Source: Blastomyces gilchristii SLH14081 (Eukaryota; Ascomycota; Eurotiomycetes; Onygenales; Ajellomycetaceae). From it: DNA of 64,000 nucleotides. The stretch is from assembly GCF_000003855.2 (NCBI RefSeq), contig NW_003101649.1, positions 82,478 to 146,477 of the forward strand, written 5' to 3'. Shown here in pieces: positions 1 through 12,500 of this stretch. The notes below the pieces were generated by a model. The model saw only the letters and a program-made list of their open reading frames with translations. It searched no databases and was not told where the DNA came from. The translations under genes and the position numbers were made by a program. How positions within the stretch are numbered: the first letter of the stretch is position 1; the number at the start of each line of letters is the position of its first letter.

Positions 1-1248
1 TTATATAATCAGAGAAGAGTCTCTTCTTCATTTTCATTAATTAACTCTGGAAATGAACTGAATTGAAATAGATTTCTTGATTGAAATGAAAATAATTCTT
101 CAAAGAAAATGTCTTCTCAACTTTACAGACTATACTCTCTGATTAAAAATCAATTTTCTTCTTTAAATATTGAAAAAGTGAATCATGAGAAGTTATCTCT
201 CTGAAGAGAAAAGCTTGAATCTCTTATAGACTTATAAATAAGTGAACTATTAAAAGAGAAAGAATATGAACAGCATTTGAAGAGAATTTCTACAATCAAT
301 ATAAAAGACTCTATTCTGATTTATTCAGATGACTTAAAAAATGAGAACCTGAATAGATTAGATGCAGGCATTGCTTATACTGAAGATAATATCAATTTTA
401 TCTCAGATTTCTGAAATCTAGGCTGTGAATCTGAAGTCTTTGATGCTGAACTATTTATAATAGTAAAAGCTTTCAAACTCATAGAAATAAAATCTCATAA
501 AAGAGAAAATAGTTTGAAAGAGGTATGAATATTCTCTGATAGTCAAGCTGCTTTAAAAAGACTTAGAAATAGTCAGATTTATAATGATCAAATAAATCTT
601 GAACTGATCTTAAACTCTGTTTTGAAAATTCAAAAGAGAAGATCATTAAAGCTGATAATTCATCTGCACTGAGTTCCTGCTTAAATGAATATTCATAGCA
701 ATGAATTGGCTGATTCAGCTGTAAAAAAGAGTGCAGAATTAAGCAGATCTATTTAAAAAATTATGTCCTGGTCTTTTATAAAGAGAAAAATAAGAGAATC
801 TTGTTTAGACAAGTAGAATGAAAGCTGGCAGAAACAAAAGAAGAGTATACATTATTCAAGATTTGAAATAAAACCCAAGTGAAAATCTTGTTCAATTAAA
901 TGCAAAAAGAAAATATTCTCATCTATAATACAGCTGAAACTAGAACATGATTATTTCAAATCTTATATACAAAGATTTGATGATAGATTTGACTCAATAG
1001 AATGCTCATTCTGCAATGCAAATGAGAATCCTGAGCATATTTTAATGCACTGTGTATTATATAATAGTCTCAGAGCCAGATTGAAAGAGAAGTATAATCT
1101 AAATTAATTAAATATGAGATTCTTATTCTCAACTGAGACAGGAATTAAATACTTAATAGACTTTCTATCAGAAACTCAAGCAGCTATAAGAAAATGGCTA
1201 AATTCAGAATTATCTGAATATGAAGAGGAGGAAATCAATCAGATATAG
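1..1248 (+). pseudogene. LINE ORF2 C-terminal remnant: RNase H and CCHHC motif
   Basis: This is the end of the LINE replication protein. The frame reads through several stops that are TGA where copy context implies Trp. RNase H landmarks are visible: a first Asp in a YSDD-like motif near 325-340, a Glu in DAELF near 443-457, a SDSQAA motif near 537-555, and a His/Asp region HSNELAD near 695-717. Near 1005-1060 a CX2C pair is followed by EHILMHC, the C-terminal zinc-like motif typical of fungal LINE ORF2. The frame stops at 1246-1248. The gene is broken and cannot encode a working enzyme. Tad-clade membership is inferred from the presence of RNase H and the overall layout. Confidence 0.82.
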
Positions 1249-1631
1249 TCTGTTAAAACAGCTATATACTATCTTTTAATAATTTGTTTTATTACAGTCT
1301 CTCTTTACTTTATCTTTTCCTTTCAATTTCTTTCTATCTATCTATTTAATGTGTCTATCTTTAAGACTGTGTTCTCTTTCTCTTTTCCTTTGTCATGATA
1401 TTGTCAAATGGTTTCAAAGTATCAGAAGATGTTAAAACACTGCAATTTGTAAACAGTTTTTATATTCTGAGCTGGAATTTTCTGATTTTGCATATCTGAA
1501 ATTGATGAATATATAATAGTTAACTTTACAGATATAGTAAAAACCCTGAGAACTAAAAGTTCTCAGGTAGATGTCATAGTCTCTGACTGCATACATCTAT
1601 AATTAAAGAATAATAATAATAATAATAATAA
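1249..1631 (+). other. LINE 3' untranslated region with hairpin and AAT tail
   Basis: No coding potential is seen. At 1545-1567 there is a perfect 10-bp stem (CCTGAGAACT / AGTTCTCAGG) with an AAA loop. About 40 bases further on the element ends in AAGAATAATAAT repeats. The same stem and tail occur in copies 2 and 3. In other LINEs a 3' stem-loop before a short tandem tail is the reverse transcriptase recognition site; that role here is inferred. Confidence 0.7.
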
Positions 1632-1659
1632 ACATCTTCATAATGTAGCTGCAGTCTTC

Positions 1660-2690
1660 ATGATTATCAAGAAAGTCAGATTGAAGATGAAGACAGCAGT
1701 ATCAATGAGCTGTAGAAGTATTACTCTTATTATCATATCTTCTCTCTCTTCTGCATCTCTTGCAGCTGTAATAGTAGTAGTTATACCTTGCAGTGAAATG
1801 TCATCTCTTCTGTCAACTGATTTATCTGTATTCAGTTCATTCTCTATTTCTCTCATCATCATTATAATACTGCTCTCTCTCTCAATCAATACAGTGATGT
1901 ATAACTCTGTGTGATCATTCAGAGAGAATCTCAGAAAGAGCTTGATTTTAGAGACAGTGACTCTGAGAAGCTCAATCTGTAGTTATTCTCTCATAGCATG
2001 TCTGAGCTCTGCTTAGAATACTGCTGAGTTAAGTTTACAGAGTCTCACAGTTTCTTTGTCTTCTCTCTGTGAGAAGACTTTAGTGCAGTCTCTGACTGAT
2101 ACTGTTATTTATCTACACTGCACTAAGCAGCTGAAGAAGAGAAGAATTTTATACACTCATTTCTTCTCTCACTTCTGTTATTTTTATTATATCTGTAATA
2201 ACAACTTCTGTCTCTCTGTAAGTATTATCTCACAGAAAGATATTGTATCAGCTCTGATAAGAAGCTCAGATACTTAAGTAATACAGAGTGAGAGTCTCAG
2301 AGCTTTAAGTGTTAATAAATTTCATTAAGACTGAGAAGATTCTTCTTACTTATCTGTAAAAGAAGATAAAGATATAAGTCTTTGAGATGAAAAAACACCT
2401 CAGAATGACTAATCTTAAGAAGAAATCAGCTGATGCTGCTATTGAAAGCACTGCAGAGATCAATTACTGATTAAAGAGAATCTCACTTCAGTTAAAGCAG
2501 ATGATTAAGATGCTTTATAAGTTAGTAAGTGAATAATTTCAGTATCTCTTATACTCTTCTACAGTATGTATACTCTTCTGCAGCATGCTTCTCTGCAGCA
2601 CTGCAGTGCTAACTTCTCAACAGATAAAGATGTCAGTGCTGAAGACTTCAATGATGAAGAATAAGTTTGATAAGAGTGTGATTGTTAATA
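1660..2690 (+). pseudogene. Ser-rich antisense reading frames of Gypsy A1
   Basis: The plus strand, opposite to pol, carries consecutive open stretches (1660-1914 and 2056-2277) that recur at 42191-42679 in copy A2. The products are Ser-rich, with a Cys-containing segment, followed by a possibly helical Lys/Leu-rich stretch near 2400-2530. I do not recognise a domain. The same position between integrase end and 3' LTR is occupied in Gypsy B by similar antisense frames. It could be a real accessory gene or only a consequence of base composition, because the minus strand is also partly open here (1638-1889). Confidence 0.35.
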
Positions 2691-2699
2691 AGTAAGCCC

Positions 2700-5600
2700 T
2701 GGTTTCTCTTTTTACTTTTTTAACAGACTGCAGTCTTATTAGAATAGCAGCAGCTCATAAGTCAATAATATTAATCTTTTTTATTAATTTCAAATATTTC
2801 TTTCTTTTCTTATTAATCACTTCAGAAATTTTACACTTGTATAGTCTCATTAAACTTCTAAAAAATTCTTTGAGAGAAAATAGAAGAAGAGTGCTACAGA
2901 GCTCATAAGATACTGACTCATCACTGTGAGATTATCTCTAAAAAAACTCTTTGAGAAAAAATAAGAAGTCTTAAACAGTATTTCTTATCTAATATCTCTG
3001 ATATATAATGAGACAGTCTCTACTAGTCATCTCATAGCTTACAATCTCTTTCTCAGCATTTTTCAAATGCTCAAGCAGTTTTTATGAATTTTCTAATAAT
3101 GAATAATCTTCTCATTTAATAAGATATTAAAGCTTATTATAATATATTCACTTATTCAATATTTTCTTCATAAGATATTCAGTATCACTCTCAATCTTGA
3201 TATTATTCAGTCAAGATGACTTCATCTCAGAGTGTTGCTTATAGAGCTTTAAATAGAAAATGTGAAAAATAGAATAAATTGATTTCAATTCTGTGAGTAA
3301 TTTTAACTCATATGTCTGCTTACTTATCACTCTTATTACTGAGAAAGATTCTAGTCATCATTTACTGAGCTTCTTATACAGTCTTATTATCTTGATATTC
3401 TTTACTGAAAGTAGTACTTGATTCTCTATTAAGAACTTCATTGAAAGATATTTTCAATTATAGTATTTCATCTATCACTTCTGAGTATAGTGAATGCTTT
3501 TCATTATCTTCTTATAAATTTTATTCAAAAGTTCTAATCTCACTTTTACTTCTGATACTGAGAGATACTCTATTCTTTGTATCTATTTAATATTCTGACT
3601 GTCTATCTCTCTTCTTGAAATGTTATTCACAATATCACTGAGTAATAAAGAATTATATTTATAATAAGCATAGAAAGAAGATATCTTTAAGATTACATTC
3701 TTTACATTATTATATATAAATTCAGCAGTTAGAAGATATTTGAGTCAATTATTCTAATAATATAAATAGAATGCTTAAAGATGCTGTTCTAGTATCTGAT
3801 TCTGATATTCAGTCTGATCATCTATCTACAAATGAAATGCAGTACTGAGAAGATACTTTATTATAAAATGATAATAAAAAGCTGATCAGTATTTACTAAT
3901 GAAGAGAGATTCTTAATCTGTTATTAATAATTTCAGAGCATTATGATTATAAATAATAATATCTAAAAACATATCAGTCAATTCAGAGGCTTTAATCTTT
4001 TTATAAGTAGAGATATATTTAACTATCTTTATGAAACAGTTAACAATGATTAAAATTAAGTCATATTCTTTAACTCTTGTCAACTTCAGCAGATTAACTA
4101 TGAAATTTATTAATAGATTCTGTCATAAGTTCTTTGAAACAGACAGTAATATCAACTCACTGTATTACTTATATCACAGAATCTTTATTCTTTGACAGAT
4201 ATTACAAGTTTTAATATACTCTTTGACATCTGCTCAGAGCTTGTCTTAAATATATTTATATTTTAGAAGTGTCTCAGTCTTCTCTAATCTAAAGTGCTCT
4301 GTATGAGAATTATTATGATAAATTCTTAATAACTTCTGACACACTACTCTACTACAAGAAATGAAGACTGAATTATTCAGTAGTAGAAGTTCATATTCTT
4401 CTAGTTATCAGTGACTTGATTTCTTAGTGATATCATCTCACTCAGAGTCTGTCTCTTTCAAGTTTAAATCAGATTCTTTCTTCTTTAACTTCTGAATTCA
4501 AGCTGCAGTAGAGATATTCTTCTTCTATAACTTATTAATAAATTTTAAAAGTAGTTAAGTTGAAAGATTGTAAATCATTTTATTCTTTATCAATTCAATG
4601 ATTGTAAGATGTGATATGAGAAGCTCATGATCTTCAGTGTCAGTTCTCTGCAGAGACTCAGGTTTTCTTTCATCTTCTATACTGAGTCACATAGCTATCT
4701 TACCAGTGCTGTTTCTGAGCTTCAGAGAATCTCAATTCTCTGCAGTCAGCTTCTTTTGCAGTGATAACAGAGATTCTTTTATAGAATTCTTCTTCACATT
4801 AATAATATTATAATCAGATTATTTAGACAGTGTGTCAGTGAGATTAAGCTGATCTGAACAGTATTGAATATAGAAATTATACTCTGAAAGCAGCTCTGCT
4901 CATCTGACTTGACATTCTGTTAAGCTCTTTGTTGTCAAGAAGTAACATAGATTTATATAATCAGTGAGAACTTGTACTGAGTACTTACTACTCTGAAGAT
5001 AATGTTATCAGATCTTAAAGAATTCAACAATTACTAACATCTTCTGATTATAAATATTATATCTTCTCTATGTGAGTGATAACTTCTTGAAGAAGAAGAT
5101 CACTGATCTTCATTCACAGTGTCTTATAGACTCTGTGAAAAAGTCTTCTCTCACAGATAATTCATTATTTATATTCTTAGAAGTGATTATCTTCTGATTC
5201 TTTCAATATTGAAAGATCTTCAGTGTTAACTGTGAAAAGATTTCATAGATCTTATTTCTGAATGCATCAGTCTTATACTGACTGAGTAAGTCAGAGTTAA
5301 AGTAATTCAGTATTATAATATCTGTAAAAGCTTGTTTTAATTCTGTAAACATCTGCACAGTATCTTGAGTGAGAATAAATAGTTTTATTTTTCTGTCTTT
5401 CATACTTCTCTTTAACAGATCTGTAAGAAAGACAGTAATTCATGAATATATATAGATAAATCATCTGTAGAACTTTATAAATTCTAGAAACATCTGTATC
5501 TTACAGTACATCTGCAGCACTGATCAGTTCTCAATGACAGAGACCTGACTTCTATTCATTGAAATGCTGTTTATCTTAATAATATAATCTAAGAAATTAA

Positions 5601-6028
5601 TCTCCTGCATGTAGAACAAGCATTTTTCAGTGTTTATATAGAGTTAATACTGTCTCAAGTAACTCAACACTTCTTGAACATGAGTATCATATTCTTTCTC
5701 TAATTTCAAGAAGATTAGAATGTCATTCAGATATACTATGTAGAAAATGTTAACAAAACCTCACAGTGTCTCATTTATATAGATCTGAAAGATGATTGAA
5801 GCATTACAAAGATCAAAAGATAAAACAAGATATTTAAAATTATCATACTTGGTACAAAAAGCTGTTTTTCAAACATTATCTTTATTAACTCTGATTCTAT
5901 AATAGATATCTTATATATCAATCTTTGAGAACATCTTTGCCTCAGATAATCAATTAATCATCTTATCAATTAACAGTAATGAATAGTAATTCTTAATCAT
6001 CACTTTATTAAGATCTCTGTAGTCTATG
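2700..6028 (-). pseudogene. Gypsy A1 pol, downstream part (RT end, RNase H, integrase)
   Basis: Read right to left on minus. The RT catalytic motif is present as YLND followed by ILIF at about 5710-5748, where Asp has become Asn by a G-to-A change in the first Asp codon. A connection and RNase H region follows around 5400-4900. The integrase core lies around 4290-3590, with an LITD motif before ESLF at about 3899-3928, then an STAFH block and a QTE..NQ segment carrying the catalytic Glu. Stops fall mostly at former Trp (TGA) and Gln codons. The reading frame joins 14347-16245 across the B1 insertion. It is non-functional. Confidence 0.82.
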
Positions 6029-6203
6029 TGTGATTCAAAGGTTGCTTAAGCCAGCGTACGATTACAGACGTACGCCGGCTTCTTATATATTGTAATATCA
6101 TATGCTAAATTAATTAGTGGCCGCTATGACCCCTTTGCACTTGTAAGCAAGTTTGGAAGCGGCCGCGTTATTATCTGACAGTCATATATTCTTCCAAACC
6201 ACA
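6029..6203 (-). repeat. Gypsy B1 LTR (3' LTR of gag-pol)
   Basis: 175 bp with TG...CA termini. It contains a strong inverted repeat (arms 6050-6060 and 6069-6079, one mismatch, 8-base loop), and a second pair of GGCCGC-type arms around 6118-6168. It retains several CG dinucleotides that are missing from the adjacent interior. Confidence 0.92.
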
Positions 6204-6747
6204 TCCTTCCTCACCAGATTCAGTCACGCCCACATGACCATGTCATATGCCCTAGCTTCATGCGGATTAGCTCGCCACTAGCATTTTGCAATTATGTGAC
6301 CTATTCCTGATTCGGCTAGTGTCCTGCATACATCCTCACAAAGAAACTTTCACTATATTACATCACTTATTCACTAACTTTTCTCATTCTTCAATCATTA
6401 TCTTCATTATCATCATCATCAAATGCCATCATCTTATTTAAGATTACTATCTCATTCAAGATTTCTATCTCTTCTTCTGTTCAACTGTTTTCATCTGTTT
6501 ATCTATCACATCATACGCGTTTCTGATGATGGCTCTCTGTTCTCACAATAAGCATTCTCATAGTGCTCATACCAGGCAGTTTGTTAGCAGTAAGTGTAAC
6601 ATGTTGTGAAATGTGATCAGGACTTGTTTATCTTCTAACAATTATCAGAATGTACTATTATGAATGGCACATCTTCTTCATCTTCTTATACACTCTTAAC
6701 TCTCTTTTCTTCAGCAGCATCTGATCATGTTTTTCTGATCATATTAT
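6204..6747 (+). other. Pyrimidine-rich leader between B1 LTR and antisense ORFs
   Basis: The plus strand is rich in C/T runs (TTC, TCATC) from about 6340 to 6520, and this is conserved in B2 at 50495-51020. CT-rich leaders often precede fungal genes. It may be the 5' region of the plus-strand accessory gene, driven from the left LTR. No longer gene is seen here. Confidence 0.35.
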
Positions 6748-8239
6748 GTGATTGCAGATGCTGATATTTTAATTCATGTAGAATCTTCACATGTTGACAG
6801 ATCTGTATTCACTGATGATCATGATCTCAATGTTGAATCATTGATTGAGAACTTGAAGAATGTGATAATAAAGAAATTGTCTATGTCATGTGTGACTGAG
6901 TCTTCTGCGTTCTTCCCTGCTTCTTCTGCTGCTTCTTTCTCTGCTGTTCTCTCTCAATCTTCTACACTTGTCCCTGTGTCTGATTCTCCCGCTCCTGCTA
7001 CCTCTATTCCTGTGATCCTCACTTCTGCTACTTCTACTCTCTCTGGTTTTACTGTCTCTGCTTTTGTTATCAGCTCTCCCTGTTTCAAGAAGATGTTGTA
7101 TAGGCTTAATGAATCATGTTTATCAGTGTATATACTCTCACTCTTTCTATCAACTTCTAGAATAATTTATTGTATAAAGACTGTGTACAACATGACTATC
7201 TGAAGCTCAGTCACAGATATCAATTATTATATTCATTTTAAATATTCATAATAAGATAATTATTTATTTATATCAGAGAATCACTCTCTCTCTCAACAGT
7301 ATTAAGATTGTAAGTCTTTTTCTTTTTCATCTTTTCTTTCTGACACTGATTTTTCTATTCTTAGAGAAAATTGTTATAAGTTTTACTATGTATGAAGTCA
7401 TAGTATTCACAGATACTAAGAAACTTTTCATAACTATTAAATTCAATATTACAGATACATTCACTCTGATGAATATCTTCAGAATAATTGATCTGTATCA
7501 GCCTATTCTCTGATATTTATTATCTGACTTTGTGATGCAGGTGAAGAATATCTGTGTTTTCAGAAATGAAAATGCAGATGTTGTACTCTTTTATATCTGT
7601 GAGTGTGAGACTTGTATATCTTATCTGAGATATTGTTATGAGAATGAGCTGTTCATACACTGTGTTCTACTTTCTGTATTTCTCTGTATCTCTCTCTCTC
7701 TTTCTGAGAAGTCTTGTGTGTGTTGTAATTGTATGTATAATTCTAAGATTAGTAAGTATTTATTCAGTAATTATTATCCCTGCTTTTACAGTTTCATACA
7801 CTAATAATAGTTCTTAGTTGCTTCAGTGTCAGAGATCATTTTAATTGAAGATGATAACATCACTGAGACTACTCTCTCTCACTCTCAAGCTTCTTTTATC
7901 ACTTTCTCTTCCTTCTCTGCAGAGAAGGTTGTGTGTACACTGAGTCATAAGTATTCAGTCTCAGATGACTTCTGTCATTGTTCATTCAGTTCTGTGTCTC
8001 TCTCTTCTGTTTCTTCTGTCTCTGTTCCCTCTGTCCTGGCTTCTGATCCTGCAGGTCTCATACTCTTCTTCAATTTCTCTATGTGTATGTGTATGCATTT
8101 CTATATTAGCATTCCAGTCAATCTTGTAATAAATGACATTAATGTTGTACACAGAGTGATAGAGAAATTGAAGACATGCACAGTGTTGTTACAAGAGCAG
8201 CTTGCAGCTCTTGAATCTCTTATGAATCTTGAGTTTTGA
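6748..8239 (+). pseudogene. Antisense accessory reading frames of Gypsy B1
   Basis: Three open stretches follow one another on plus: 6748-7203 (151 aa, Ser/Ala/Thr/Pro-rich middle), 7532-7804 (90 aa, many Cys, including a CVCCNC cluster near its residue 64), and 7826-8239 (137 aa, acidic start EDDN, Ser-rich middle, and a Leu-rich end resembling a short coiled coil). Counterparts occur in B2 (51024-52464) and, inverted, in B3 (23640-22974), with the same starts and order. A CAG before 7532 could be an acceptor site, so introns may separate exons. Cys-rich proteins encoded beside Gypsy pol are known in fungi, but no family match can be proven here. Function unknown. Confidence 0.45.
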
Positions 8240-9299
8240 GATTTTCTTTGTTTTTGATGTTTTTCAGATGATGTGATATTGGAAATAGATTAAATATGTG
8301 ACATATGAAAATGAATGAGATGTGTATGATAACATTTGTCTTTTACAGCTGACTCTTACAGTTGATGATTAATTCATTATCTCTTTTCTTACACTTTTTC
8401 TTTATCTGCTAGTCACTACTCTTACACAATCTCTATATAATACAGTATTCAGTGACTAGATTTAGCAGCTTTTATCTTTTATGATTCTGTCTTATATATT
8501 ATACTGTCTCTCTTCACCTGCTCAGATCACTACAGTGAACAGCTCATTGAAACTAATCTCACTCAATCTCTGAGCATTCTCAGAAGTTGAGATGACTTAG
8601 TCTCATGTGTTTACAGATGTTTCAGATAGTTCATTCTCTGTGATCTCTGTAATTGAACTGATGTAAACAGTTAAATTCAACTCTGAATCTCTTTTTCTTC
8701 TGTGATCTGATTCATATATAAGTCTGTCACTTTGAGACTGCTCTTTGTCATATTACACTCACTATCTGCAGTGCATTATTATATGATCAGCTATAGTCTC
8801 ATCACTTATTGAAGTGTGATATTTATCTGATTTCTTCATTTCTTCTCATTCTTTTCTTATAATTGTGAAAAGATCAGAATAAGTAAGATTATCTGATTTA
8901 TAAATATCTATGATTTCTCTTACTTTATAAGACTTTTCAATTATAAGTCTCTTCTTTTTCAATGCTGATAATAGTGCTGTGAATAATTATAATTCACTCA
9001 AGTCTTATATCTTTGCTTTTATAAGTCATGAATCATTGATTAAGTTATATAAGACTCATTTCTCTGGTTCTTTCAATGTGTATGTTCTCAGAGAATGTGA
9101 TTTGAGTATTTTATATAACTCAAATTATCTAGGTTGAAACTTCTCAGAACTCTCATTATGTATAAGAACTCATATTTTCATCTTAAGACTCAATTTCTTA
9201 GCTAGTGAGTCTTGTATTCTTTTCAATTGAATTGCTTGATTCAGAAGTAACTTATTAGCTTTTATGCATGTGTGGCTGATCTCTTTCAATCTTGATTCC

Positions 9300-9505
9300 A
9301 TGTCTGTGACTGTTGTGTCTGCAACTGCTACTGCTGTGTCTGTAACTGCTGTTTCTGCTGCATCCGCGACTGTTGTGTCCGCGACTGTTCCCTCCCTCAC
9401 CTTTTCCAAAGCATCCTCCGGGATGCGCGGATGCAATTCATACAACAGGTAGAATGATGAACACTTGAAGACTGCATGCTGTTGAATCCGCGAGGCCAGT
9501 AGCAT
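9300..9505 (-). repeat. GC-rich patch with short coding repeats in B1 pol
   Basis: From about 9300 to 9395 the minus strand encodes repeated Ala/Val-Asp-Thr units from short degenerate repeats. From 9360 to 9505 the DNA keeps CCGCGAC, CCTCC and GGGATGCGCGG motifs that are absent nearby. The arms GCATCC/GGATGC around a TCCG loop (near 9410-9425) form a small hairpin. The GATGCGCGGAT core is also kept in B2 near 53685-53696. Confidence 0.6.
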
Positions 9506-12500
9506 CTGCCTGAAATATTCATTTCATAGTCTTATAGACTTGCTCACTAGATATTTCATCAGCATGTTGCTCAAGATTTCATTCAAGTGTTTCATCTTCC
9601 TGTTTATCTGTGAATGATATAATATTGTTCTACAATGTCTTGTCTATAACTAGTTTATGAAATGTCTCACTACTTCTTCTATAAGATTTATACTATTATC
9701 AGTTAGAATCTCATACAGCATTTTATAGTTGATATAGATCTTATTATGTAGAAACTTTATTATTATCTTCTCTATCATCTCTGAAACTGCTTTTGCAACT
9801 GATCAGTCAGTAGTATAATTAATAGCAGTGATTATTCATTGATTTTCATTTGACATCTGTGACAATATGTCTATGAGATTTATCTCTCATTATTTGAATA
9901 ATTGTATTATACACTTTATCTGATATTATGCTTTCTCATATTCTAATTCTTTCTTAGATTCTTTCATAATCTGATAATTCAGACACTTGTAAGTGTATGT
10001 CTGAATATTCTCAGCTATACTTGATCAGTATACTCTTGATTTGAGTACACTCATAAGTTCAGAGCTTTCTAAGTGACTGAATTCCTTATATATATGAGTC
10101 ACTAAGTCATGTCTAAATGAAGATTCTAGATAGAGAGTTTCTATATATTCTAGATTATGATAAAGCACAATGTTATTTTTCAATTTTCTCAGCTTGAAGT
10201 TTGAAAGTATCTCTTCTACTACTCTTATAAGATGCTTATTATCTAACATCTTATCATTCTTCAAGTGAGAGATTATGATGATCACTTATTCTGATTTCTT
10301 GCATTCTCTCAGTGTGTTTAATATGAACATCTCTTATATCTGATTTGTAGAACTCTCACTCATGAAATCAAGTCTGTAACTGATTGCATCAGACACTACA
10401 GTATTTAATTTCTTTCAGTATTTGATATGAAGATTATACACTTGAAACTCTGAGATTCAACATACTAAGCCTTTGAAAGGTTTTATCATTAATTGTAGAT
10501 AGATAAGACTTTCATGATTTATAATTATCATTGTCATATGCTCATTGTTGATATATCTATCTTATAATATCAGTGTGTGCTTGATTACTAGTCATTTCTT
10601 TTCATACACTGAGTAATTGAGCTCAGCGCCTGATAGTTTTCTACTATTATATATTATCAGATGCAGCTTGCTATTCTTACTCATCTGTAGAAGAGCATCT
10701 TCAATAGCTTATTCAGATATATTCATCTCAATGTAGAAAGATTTATCATAATCTGATTGAATAAGTACTGAGAATGTTATTATATATTTTCTCAGTGTGA
10801 GAAAAGCCTCTTCATACACAGTATTTCAAATAATTGAATGAAACTTCTTCTTTCATAGATTTGTATCTATTTCTCTTAAGAGATCTGAGAGTGATACAGA
10901 TATTCATATGAAATCCTTGATGAATCTGTAGTAATATGAGATTAACTTAAGAAACTGTTATATATAATGTACATTTCTCAGCTGCAGTCAATTTACTATA
11001 ACATTCAATTTCTTCAGAATGAGATATATACAGTTATCACTTACTATATATTCTATAAACTTCAACTCTTTCATTTCAAACACATACTTTATTGATTTGA
11101 TATAGAGCTTATGCTCTGTCAGAGTTGTAAGCACTTTATCAAGATACTTCAGATATTTATTATATGAGTTTGAAAAGACTAGAATGTCATTGAGATATAT
11201 GAGATATGAGATTTCATTCTGTTTATAAAGAATCATATTCATCATTATTTAAAAGATGATAGATGTATTTGTCAGACTGAATAATATTATCAGAAATTCA
11301 AACTTCTCTCATTGTATATTAAACACAGTTTGTGAGACTGACAGTTCATCTACATGAATCTGTCAGTATTCTGAGAGAAGATTAATCTTTAATAGATATC
11401 AGATATTTTCAACTGTATTCAACTGTTATTGAATTCATGATAATGAATATTCATTCTTGATTATAAGCTTGTTAAATGCTTGATAATTGATACACATCTG
11501 TCAATCCTCATTCATCTTTTTCATAAATAGAACTGAAAAGCCTCACATGCTTGATAAGAGTTATATAAGACTATATTCTAGAAGATCTGTGATCTGACAC
11601 TTCTGTTCTTCAAGATATGTTTGTGATAGAGAGTATGTATTCTGATTGACTGGTTTTGCATCTCTCATATCAATCTTATGTACAAATCCTCATTTCAGTG
11701 ACAATTCTGATGAAAGATCTGTTCAGAAGATCTTTTCATACTTCTTCAGAAGCTTCTTCATACACTTATTCTTCTGCATATCTTTTATCTTGATTTTCTT
11801 CACTTTCAGGTTCTATATAATATACAGAATACTTTCAGATGAGGTCTTGTAAATCATTCTCTTTACTTATTAATATATAAGCAGATTTAATTCTTCTATA
11901 TCAGAGATATGAAATGTCCTTCTTATATCAGTTGATAGAATTATATGAACTGTTTTCTTTCTATCAGTCAACTGCATATGACATGTATGTTATTGAATCT
12001 GTGAATTGAATCTTTGAAATTAATCAAGTTTAAGAATAAGATTATATTTCATGTTCTGCAGCTCTCACACTCAAATATAGCAAGATCATTCTTCAAAGTA
12101 TAAGAGAACTCTTACTCTTACAGATGATATTAAATATCAGTTATCAGATAATCTTATATATTGAGAATTCTTCATTCAGCAGATCTCTTTTAGTCTTCAG
12201 ATTATATAATTATTAATATATTGTATAGAAGCTTCTGTATCTGCTAATACTTTTACAGTCATCTCTCAATTCTTATTCAAGTGTCTCTTATACATTAACA
12301 TTTCAGGTCTCAAGACATTGAGATAAGTGTCTGCTTTATCATTCTCACTCACATCTCATTCAGAAGTCTGCTTTTTCTTTGTATTTACAGAATTCAGAGA
12401 ATCATCTAATACAGATATCTCTTTCACTTTGAAGACTTTTTATAGAATATCAGTGAGTGTCTCTGAGCTCACTGATTCTACTAGTTTTTTAACTCTCTTG

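Larger units (their letters stand above)
1..1631 (+). mobile_element. Tad-like LINE, copy 1 (3' part)
   Basis: This is the 3' portion of a non-LTR retrotransposon; its 5' part lies left of the window. It aligns base for base, apart from transitions, with 33340-34971 in the fuller copy 2. It contains the RNase H domain and C-terminal Cys/His motif of ORF2, an untranslated tail with a hairpin, and a terminal (AAT)n run at 1609-1631. The run abuts Gypsy A1 sequence, which starts internally there, so the LINE probably inserted into A1 and the rest of A1 lies outside the window. That last point is inference, because the second target duplication is not visible. Confidence 0.88.

Noticed and set aside
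6029..6203. MITE interpretation of the 170-bp repeats
   Set aside because: Two same-orientation copies bound 8.3 kb with gag-pol and a single 4-bp duplication outside, so they are LTRs.
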